From positions 1 to 18,531 of the forward strand of contig JAKANV010000006.1 of the NCBI GenBank assembly GCA_021823605.1: a stretch of 18,531 nt of DNA, written 5' to 3'. How positions within the stretch are numbered: the stretch's first letter is position 1; the number at the start of each line of letters is the position of its first letter. The position numbers were made by a program, and so were the translations under genes. The notes beneath the pieces are model-generated. The model saw only the letters and a program-made list of their open reading frames with translations, did no database searches and was not told where the DNA came from. The DNA is from a bacterium. GTDB taxonomy: Bacteria > Patescibacteriota > CPR2 > UBA1875 > JAJYID01. Of the stretch, positions 13,784 through 18,531 are shown in pieces.

Positions 13784-14092
13784 CTATTTCTTCTTTGAAG
13801 AATCCTTGACTGTAAAATAGAGAGAAAACAAAAGGAAAGAGCCGGCAAAATAGATACCAAAGTCCAGAAATAGAGGGAGAGTTGAGACTCTGTCACAATC
13901 ACTGAAGTTGAAAGGAAAGCCGCGTTCCGGACTTAGGCAGGTCATTGCCCGTGGTATACAATGGATACTGTCACTACAACTTGATGGAGTTGGCTTATCG
14001 ATTCTTGCGCCCGGAAATCCCATCGAGAGAATTAAAAGCAAGATTCCCGATATAATGCTTAAGATAATAATTTTCTTCAAATGTTTTTTCAT
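13784..14092 (-). CDS. Small two-TM membrane protein, single repeat unit
   Basis: I do not recognise a family. The 102-residue protein has a basic start (MKKHLKK), a hydrophobic helix (8-26), a loop of about 47 residues with four cysteines (39, 45, 52, 66) and the motif ERGFPF (56-61), a second helix (about 74-95, LFLDFGIYFAGSFLL), and a basic tail (KDSSKKK). The loop is presumably outside the membrane, where the cysteines could pair. The plan of helix, loop with GFP motif, F-x-IYF helix and basic tail is the same as each half of the 204-residue protein encoded just upstream, so it looks like a third copy of that unit. Its ATG overlaps the upstream stop (ATGA). No terminator follows; the UDG promoter begins at once. 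Confidence 0.7.
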   Translation of the reverse strand: MKKHLKKIIILSIISGILLLILSMGFPGARIDKPTPSSCSDSIHCIPRAMTCLSPERGFPFNFSDCDRVSTLPLFLDFGIYFAGSFLLFSLYFTVKDSSKKK

Positions 14093-14703
14093 CGTTTTTT
14101 ATCCTTTTTTCGATTCCTTACGATATAGAAGGCAGAGATTACAGTAAATGAAATAATAAAGTATATAACAAAGTTCAGGATTATATTTGGATAGCTCAAA
14201 ATAATACCCTCGCTAAAGTAAGGAAGGGGAAATCCATAAACAGGAGGCGAAGGTGGTGAGCAAGCAGCATTGGGCGGACAGTAAAAGTTAGATTCTCTTG
14301 AATTAATAAGAAAAGCGGAAATCATAGTTGAGACAATCAAAAAAACTAAACCACTGAATAAACTAAAAATAAATATTCTTCTTAATTGCTTCTTACTAAT
14401 AGTTTTCATTAGTAGCTGTAATATGAAGTGACAGACAAGTATAAGGAGGAGCGAAGCCAAGAAATAAATAACAAGATTGAATAAAGTCCCCACAAATTGT
14501 AACTTTTCCTCTACTTGATCGTCAGAACCATTTGGAGAAAAATCAGTTTTCACAACCGAAACAAACGGATATCCATACTTTGTGTCTTGATAATTATCAG
14601 ATAGAACGTGATTCCATGAAAAACCCAATGCAATGACAGCAATAATAAACGATATCATTATATAAATGAGAACCCTCTTTTTTGTAATCATAAGTTTTTT
14701 CAT
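14089..14703 (-). CDS. Four-TM membrane protein made of two tandem repeat units
   Basis: This 204-residue protein of unknown function has four hydrophobic helices (about 10-30, 73-98, 108-133, 173-195). It splits into two halves of the same plan. Each half has a K/R-rich start, a helix, an extracytoplasmic loop with a YGYPF (43-47) or YGFPL (156-160) motif, a helix with LFNLVIYFLASL (74-85) or ILNFVIYFIISF (175-186), and then a basic stretch. The second loop has two cysteines (142, 148) in a proline-rich segment. An internal duplication is therefore likely, and the downstream 102-residue gene is a further copy. The ATG shares one base with the preceding phosphoesterase stop (TAATG), and it overlaps the next gene by ATGA, so all are translationally coupled. 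Confidence 0.75.
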   Translation of the reverse strand: MKKLMITKKRVLIYIMISFIIAVIALGFSWNHVLSDNYQDTKYGYPFVSVVKTDFSPNGSDDQVEEKLQFVGTLFNLVIYFLASLLLILVCHFILQLLMKTISKKQLRRIFIFSLFSGLVFLIVSTMISAFLINSRESNFYCPPNAACSPPSPPVYGFPLPYFSEGIILSYPNIILNFVIYFIISFTVISAFYIVRNRKKDKKR

Positions 14704-15188
14704 TACCTCAATATCTTAAGCTCTGCTTTTTGCTTTTGCAAGTCGTAAATTGCAAAACTGGCTCTACCAAACTGGCCGGAAATTTCCCCCGGATTTAGAA
14801 GGACTGTATTGCCGATTTTTTCTTCCCACGGAGTATGAGTATGGCCATAGAATACAACATCGTACTCACATGACTCGGCCAATTTTTTGGCTGTATGCTG
14901 GTTGTGAACCAATGCAATATTTTTGCCATCAATTTTGAACTCTCCGAAATCCATAAACCACTCCACGTTTTCCGGAAAAAGACTGGTTTTGTTTTTTATG
15001 TTGTAATCCAAGTTGCCAATCACTAAATAAACCTTATCAAATGTCCGAGCAATTTCTCCCAAAGTTTCCAAATCGCCAGTATCACCACAACAAATGCCAA
15101 TTTTAATTTTCTCGCGCTTAATAATTTCCGCCGCTTCCCGCCAGCGCTCAAGATTATCATGCACATCACTAAAAACCGCTATCTTCAT
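14703..15188 (-). CDS. YfcE/MJ0936-type metallophosphoesterase
   Basis: The 161-residue protein has the calcineurin-like phosphoesterase metal motifs in order: SDVHDN (D8, H10), CGDTGD (D36), GNLD (N59), LVHNQH (H95) and GHTHTP (H116, H118), ending with LLNPGEISGQFG. This matches the compact YfcE/MJ0936 subfamily, a phosphodiesterase with Mn/Ni-type metal ions; the physiological substrate is unknown. GNLD replaces the more frequent GNCD, and the usual HG at the fifth motif is HN. The start ATG overlaps the acetyltransferase stop (ATGA), and the stop overlaps the next start (TAATG). It is cytosolic and shares a transcript with a GNAT enzyme and two membrane proteins. Confidence 0.88.
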   Translation of the reverse strand: MKIAVFSDVHDNLERWREAAEIIKREKIKIGICCGDTGDLETLGEIARTFDKVYLVIGNLDYNIKNKTSLFPENVEWFMDFGEFKIDGKNIALVHNQHTAKKLAESCEYDVVFYGHTHTPWEEKIGNTVLLNPGEISGQFGRASFAIYDLQKQKAELKILR

Positions 15189-15661
15189 TCGACCTTCTTG
15201 ACAAGTATTAGTTCAAAGTCTTCAAATCCTAAACTCCTATAGAATTCAACAGCTTGAGTATTATTGAAAAGAACATGCACCTCAATTCTTTGAGCCTTCT
15301 TTTCCTTAACCCACACAACAAATTTTTCTATAAGCTCTCGCCCTGCACCATTTCTTCTATATTTTTCTTCTATGAACATATGCTCAAGACTGGCGACTGA
15401 ATCTATATCATTTAGATAGGTAATATTTTTAGCTGAGATTTTACCAACCAAATAACCTATAAGTTTACCTTTTTCTTCGCAGAAAAAAATACACCAATCT
15501 TCATCCTTAAAGATTCTTTGATAATAATCTTCTCCCTCAGATCCGAATGGCCAATGTGTATTCCAAATGGGCGTGAAGTTATCATGTTCATAAACCCAAA
15601 GAGAATGATTTATATCTCTAAGTTTTTGCCAATCTTCAAAGGTTGCTTTTCGAATTTTCAT
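15185..15661 (-). CDS. GNAT family N-acetyltransferase
   Basis: The 158-residue protein has the GNAT fold: an N-terminal IRKATFEDWQKLRDI, a beta strand GKLIGYLVGKI, the acetyl-CoA loop EEKYRRNGAGRELIEKF (about residues 98-114, R-R-x-G-x-G), and the C-terminal EVHVLFNNTQAVEFYRSLGFEDFEL typical of motif B. It should transfer an acetyl group from acetyl-CoA to an amine of a small molecule or protein; the acceptor cannot be inferred. It is the first gene of a four-gene overlapping unit. The ATG at 15661 lies six bases after a perfect extended -10 box and has no ribosome site, so it is probably translated from a leaderless mRNA. Confidence 0.88.
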   Translation of the reverse strand: MKIRKATFEDWQKLRDINHSLWVYEHDNFTPIWNTHWPFGSEGEDYYQRIFKDEDWCIFFCEEKGKLIGYLVGKISAKNITYLNDIDSVASLEHMFIEEKYRRNGAGRELIEKFVVWVKEKKAQRIEVHVLFNNTQAVEFYRSLGFEDFELILVKKVE

Positions 15662-15667
15662 AAAATT

Positions 15668-15676
15668 ATTATACCA
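15668..15676 (-). promoter_or_regulatory. Extended -10 promoter, leaderless, for the GNAT operon
   Basis: On the minus strand TG-G-TATAAT (15676-15668) is followed by exactly six bases and the ATG. There is no -35 box, because that space is filled by the pnp terminator stem. The first base of the promoter is also the last base of the terminator. Confidence 0.65.
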
Positions 15677-15706
15677 AAAAAGACCCGTTTGATGGGTCTT
15701 TTTTTA
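15676..15706 (-). terminator. Intrinsic terminator after pnp, bidirectional
   Basis: On the minus strand AAAAAAGACCC and GGGTCTTTTTT pair perfectly (11 bp) around a seven-base loop, ten bases after the pnp stop. The strong C/G core and T-run make it a classical rho-independent terminator. The A-run on the other side means it could also act on plus-strand transcripts. Confidence 0.9.
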
Positions 15707-15715
15707 TTTGAGAAC

Positions 15716-17815
15716 TTATTTCTGTGCAGCTTTCATCGAAAGATTGTTTCGGCCTTGAGAATCTATTTCCATGAGTTTGACGTCTACTTCCTGACCTTCT
15801 TTTAGTTCGTCAGTCACTTTCTCAACCCTTTCGTTTTTGATTTGTGAGATGTGGACCAGTCCTTCTTTGCCAGGCATAAACTCTACAAATGCTCCGAAAT
15901 CCATGATTTTTACAACTCTGCCTTTGTAAACCTTGCCGATTTCAGGTTCAGCTGTGATTGATTTTACCCAATCAATGGCTTTTTGGGCATTTTCGCCGCT
16001 TGTAGAAGCAATCACGATGTTGCCATCATCATCGATGTCCATTTCCACATTGCACTCGGCAATGATTTTATTAATCATTTCTCCACCTTTGCCGATAACA
16101 TCACGGATTTTCTCCGGGTTAATCTGAATGGTTGTCAGCCGCGGAGCATATTTGGACATTTCTTTGTTTGGCTCTGAAATGGCTTTGTCCATAGCATCTA
16201 GAATCTGTAATCTAGCGGCTTTTGCTCTCTTCATTACTTCAACCAGAAATGCGTGCGTGAGACCTTTTACTTTAATATCCATCTGAATAGCGGTCATACC
16301 TTTTCGACTTCCAGCAAGTTTGAAGTCCATATCGCCAGCAAAGTCCTCAGCTCCTTGGATGTCAGTTAGAATTTCGTGCTTTTTGGTGAGATCGCCGTCC
16401 TTGGTCATTAGCCCCATAGCGATACCTGCAACAGAAGCTTTAATCGGTACACCAGCATCCATGAGCGCCAGCGAAGAACCGCAGACCGAACCCATTGATG
16501 ATGAGCCGTTTTCAGATAGAATTTCGCTAACCACACGAATAGTGTAGGGGAAATCTTTTTCCTCAGGCAAAACCGGCTCAAGCGCTTTTTCGGCCAAAAA
16601 TCCATGGCCGATCGCTCGACGACCTGGGCCCAAACGTTTAATGTCACCATACGAAGCACCTGTGTCGACGTAGTGATGAATGTATCGTTTGTTGAAATCC
16701 TGATCCATCGACTCTACCATTTGAGCCTTTGATGGAGATGCAAGGGTAGCAATGGAAAGTATTTGAGTCTCTCCACGCTGGAAAAGTCCCGATCCATGAG
16801 TTCTCGGCAAAAGGTCAACCTCAGCAGAAAGGGCGCGAACTTCGTCCATTTTCCTGTGGTCCGGTCTTATACCTTCCTCGAGAACCTGTCGTCTAACTTC
16901 TTCCTTTATAATTTTTTCAAAAGCAATCGAGATTTCGTTTTCTTCGAACTCTTCCTTGAATTGTTCCAAAACGACGTCTTCGAGCTCATTTATAATCAGG
17001 TTTCTTGCAATTTTGTCCTGATGGCGAACGGCTTCTCCTAGTTTGTTTTCAAGGTATTTGGTTATGGCTAGGTATGCGCCTTCCTGCGGAGCGTGGAGTT
17101 CATATTTGCGCTCTTCAACCTTCATTTCTTTAACCAATTTTTCCTGCGCTTCGATGAGCGGTTGCATAGATTTATGAGCAAATTCTAATGCCTCAGCTAC
17201 AACATCCTCCGGAATCTGATTTCCACCGCCTTCAATCATAGTAATAGCTTCTTTCGTTCCTGCGACAAGAATGTCGAGATCTGAGTTTTCCATTTCTTCG
17301 TAGCTTGGGTTCAAAATTAATTTACCATCAACCCTACCAACTCTGGCGGCACTAATCGGGCCTTCAAAAGGCGCACCGGTCAGCATTAGAGAGGCTGAAG
17401 CAGCATTCATCCCCAAAACTACTGGGTCAACATCGAAATCGAGTGAAAGCGGGCTTACGATTACCTGCACTTCGTTCATGTAACCTTTCGGAAACATCGG
17501 TCGAATTGGACGGTCAATCATTCGGGAGCGCAAAATACCAAGCTCGCTACCACGACCTTCACGTTTAATAAATCTGGAACCGGAAATTTTCCCGGTTGCA
17601 TACCATTTGTCCTGAAAATCAATAGAAAGCGGGAAGTAGTCGATGTCTTCCTTCACGCCTTCCGAAACCACAACCGTGGCCATAACAACGGAGTCGCCTG
17701 TCGATACTACACACGAACCGGTTGCAAACTTGTTCAGCTTGCCTGTTTCAAACTTAAATTCTTTGTCGCCTGACTTTGCAGCCACGGCAACTTTTCCTAG
17801 AGATTTTTTCTCCAT
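15716..17815 (-). CDS. pnp: Polyribonucleotide nucleotidyltransferase (PNPase)
   Basis: The 699-residue protein is a full-length PNPase. The first RNase PH-like domain (about 10-145) has FIKREGRGSELGILRSRMIDRPIRPMF. A helical linker follows (about 210-315), then the second, catalytic PH domain (about 320-550) with GSGLFQRGETQ, NGSSSMGSVCGSSLALMDAG and the metal-binding EDFAGDMDFK (490-499). A KH domain (about 564-620; IGKGGEMINKI) and an S1 domain (about 626-697; GKVYKGRVVKIMDFGAFVEF) complete it. It degrades RNA 3'-to-5' by phosphorolysis as a trimer. AAAGG lies six bases before the ATG at 17815. It follows rpsO by 144 bases and is closed by a strong terminator. Confidence 0.97.
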   Translation of the reverse strand: MEKKSLGKVAVAAKSGDKEFKFETGKLNKFATGSCVVSTGDSVVMATVVVSEGVKEDIDYFPLSIDFQDKWYATGKISGSRFIKREGRGSELGILRSRMIDRPIRPMFPKGYMNEVQVIVSPLSLDFDVDPVVLGMNAASASLMLTGAPFEGPISAARVGRVDGKLILNPSYEEMENSDLDILVAGTKEAITMIEGGGNQIPEDVVAEALEFAHKSMQPLIEAQEKLVKEMKVEERKYELHAPQEGAYLAITKYLENKLGEAVRHQDKIARNLIINELEDVVLEQFKEEFEENEISIAFEKIIKEEVRRQVLEEGIRPDHRKMDEVRALSAEVDLLPRTHGSGLFQRGETQILSIATLASPSKAQMVESMDQDFNKRYIHHYVDTGASYGDIKRLGPGRRAIGHGFLAEKALEPVLPEEKDFPYTIRVVSEILSENGSSSMGSVCGSSLALMDAGVPIKASVAGIAMGLMTKDGDLTKKHEILTDIQGAEDFAGDMDFKLAGSRKGMTAIQMDIKVKGLTHAFLVEVMKRAKAARLQILDAMDKAISEPNKEMSKYAPRLTTIQINPEKIRDVIGKGGEMINKIIAECNVEMDIDDDGNIVIASTSGENAQKAIDWVKSITAEPEIGKVYKGRVVKIMDFGAFVEFMPGKEGLVHISQIKNERVEKVTDELKEGQEVDVKLMEIDSQGRNNLSMKAAQK

Positions 17816-17862
17816 TTTTTGCCTTTCTGAGCGGAGATTTCAAACGAGTTCAAGGAGCTAAT

Positions 17863-17877
17863 AGTAAACTATTTACT
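17863..17877. repeat. Short inverted repeat in the rpsO-pnp gap
   Basis: AGTAAA and TTTACT form a perfect six-base inverted repeat around CTA, in the leader region of pnp. It could be a small RNA hairpin or a protein site; a TTGACC about 20 bases upstream on the minus strand might be part of a weak extra pnp promoter, though no good -10 box accompanies it. Confidence 0.3.
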
Positions 17878-17931
17878 CATCTTACCCGGTCAAAATTTCC
17901 TTACTCTTTATTGTTTAATGTTCTTCATGAA

Positions 17932-17954
17932 ATCCCCGAGGTCGACCCGAGGAT
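17932..17954 (-). promoter_or_regulatory. Stable RNA hairpin between rpsO and pnp
   Basis: The minus-strand RNA forms a nine-base-pair stem, ATCCTCGGG with CTCGGGGAT, around a five-base loop, starting six bases after the rpsO stop. Two of the pairs are G-U, which would be mismatches on the plus strand; this favours a role in the rpsO-pnp RNA. There is no T-run, so it is not a terminator. In E. coli a hairpin in this same gap is cut by RNase III and underlies PNPase autocontrol. Confidence 0.5.
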
Positions 17955-17959
17955 GACAT

Positions 17960-18229
17960 TTATTTTCTTAAACCTAACTTCTTCACCACTTCGTTATATC
18001 TTTTCTTGTTGGTTTTCATCAGATAATCAAGCAGCTTTCGTCTCTTGGAAACCATTTTAAGAAGCCCACGTCTTGAATGGTTATCTTTCTTGTGAGTCTT
18101 CAAATGATCTGTCAGCTTTTTGATATTTTCCGTAAAAATAGCAATCTGGACCTCCGGAGAACCGGTGTCCTTGTCATGAGTCTTCACTTCTTTTATCACT
18201 TCCTGCTTTTCTTCTTTCTTTAATGCCAT
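17960..18229 (-). CDS. rpsO: 30S ribosomal protein S15
   Basis: The 89-residue protein matches S15 over its whole length: DTGSPEVQIAIFTENIKKLTDHLKTHKKDNHSRRGLLKMVSKRRKLLDYL and the KRYNEVVKKLGLRK end are all family-typical (positions 21-89). S15 binds the 16S rRNA three-way junction in the central domain early in subunit assembly. AAAGGA lies about five bases before the ATG at 18229. It is transcribed from its own promoter that overlaps the truB stop, and very likely continues into pnp. Confidence 0.97.
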   Translation of the reverse strand: MALKKEEKQEVIKEVKTHDKDTGSPEVQIAIFTENIKKLTDHLKTHKKDNHSRRGLLKMVSKRRKLLDYLMKTNKKRYNEVVKKLGLRK

Positions 18230-18256
18230 AACATCCTTTCTTTAAGTCGCTTATCA

Positions 18257-18285
18257 ATTATACCAAAATTCCCTCTCAAGTTCAA
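18257..18285 (-). promoter_or_regulatory. Strong promoter of rpsO-pnp
   Basis: On the minus strand TTGAAC (18285-18280), 17 bases and TATAAT (18262-18257), with TGG before the -10 box making it an extended -10. The -35 box overlaps the truB stop codon (18284-18282). Initiation near 18250 gives a leader of about 20 bases, too short for a large S15-binding fold upstream of the start. Confidence 0.8.
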
Positions 18286-18531
18286 GTTTTTGTTAGGCAG
18301 GAAACTTTCTTGGCATCTTTAATGTCATACTCACCAACTCTCGTTCTTCGAAGCTCCGTCAGATGCCCTCGAGTACCAAGCCCCTCGGCAATATCTATAC
18401 CTAATGTGCGAATATAGGTGCCACTTGAGCACTTTGCTCTGAACTTCACAAGCGGATATTTGTAGTTAATCAAATCCAGTTCATAAATCGTCACTTTTCG
18501 CTTTGGAATCTCAAACTTTTCACCTTTTCGC
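18282..18531 (-). CDS. truB: tRNA pseudouridine-55 synthase TruB, C-terminal part
   Basis: An open frame enters from the right edge and ends at 18282 with TGA. The 82 visible residues include IYELDLINYKYPLVKFRAKCSSGTYIRTL, DIAEGLGTRGHLTELRRTRVG and a short tail. These are the conserved second half of the TruB catalytic domain, with the CSSGTYIR and HLTxLRRT motifs. TruB makes pseudouridine 55 in the tRNA T-loop. A GTG at 18494 lies within the frame, but upstream codons (KGEKFEIPKRK) continue the family pattern, so the gene is cut only by the window edge. The catalytic Asp lies outside the window. No PUA domain follows, so this is the short bacterial form. Confidence 0.92.
   Translation of the reverse strand, partial: RKGEKFEIPKRKVTIYELDLINYKYPLVKFRAKCSSGTYIRTLGIDIAEGLGTRGHLTELRRTRVGEYDIKDAKKVSCLTKT

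Noticed and set aside
17876..17904. A second pnp promoter from TTGACC in the rpsO-pnp gap
   Set aside because: The spacing to any acceptable -10 box is wrong (a poor TAGTTT at 16 bases, TACTAT at 21), so it is mentioned only as a weak possibility.

Overview
The window looks like a stretch of core chromosome from an A+T-rich bacterium of small-genome type. The best guess is a member of the Patescibacteria / Candidate Phyla Radiation. That rests on short intergenic gaps, many overlapping start/stop codons, promoter -10 boxes that abut start codons (apparently leaderless messages), a RodZ-like protein with an extra Ig-like/glucodextranase-type segment, and a C39-like peptidase beside ftsK. It is inference from gene style, not from a marker comparison. 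TGA acts as a normal stop (ATGA and GTGA junctions), so there is no sign of the UGA-recoded lineages. I see no rRNA, tRNA, CRISPR array, insertion sequence or prophage.

Layout, left to right. (1) 1-65, minus: the first codons of ribosomal protein S6 (rpsF), with a strong promoter and a structured leader. (2) 190-3439, plus: a two-domain PRC-barrel protein, a DUF488/YeaO-like protein, a cation diffusion facilitator overlapping a flavodoxin-fold FMN oxidoreductase, a tiny free-standing transcription unit at 2751-2904 (promoter, 20-codon hydrophobic ORF, intrinsic terminator), and a P-loop kinase-like protein. (3) 3450-6143, minus: an SOS-type operon lexA - helical protein of unknown function - recA - recX, behind a promoter full of a repeated palindromic motif that is probably the LexA operator. 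(4) 6310-11174, minus: a cell-envelope/division block, ftsK - RodZ-like - yajQ, then a C39-like peptidase and a membrane-anchored coiled-coil protein, each of the last two with its own promoter. (5) 11219-13716, minus: RNase J and a family-4 uracil-DNA glycosylase. (6) 13784-15661, minus: a tightly overlapped four-gene unit (GNAT acetyltransferase, YfcE-like phosphoesterase, and two membrane proteins built from one repeated two-helix unit). (7) 15716-18531, minus: pnp, rpsO and the 3' part of truB in their classical order.

Two themes join the genes. DNA repair: lexA/recA/recX and the uracil-DNA glycosylase. RNA turnover and translation: RNase J, PNPase, S15, TruB, S6. The points most worth checking are the micro-transcription unit at 2751-2904, the three-fold two-TM repeat unit, the unknown gene inside the lexA-recA operon with its unusual operator, the Cys-to-His change at an iron-sulphur ligand in the glycosylase, the UmuD-like Cys-Gly cleavage site of LexA, and the recurrent TGnTATAAT-N6-start arrangement.
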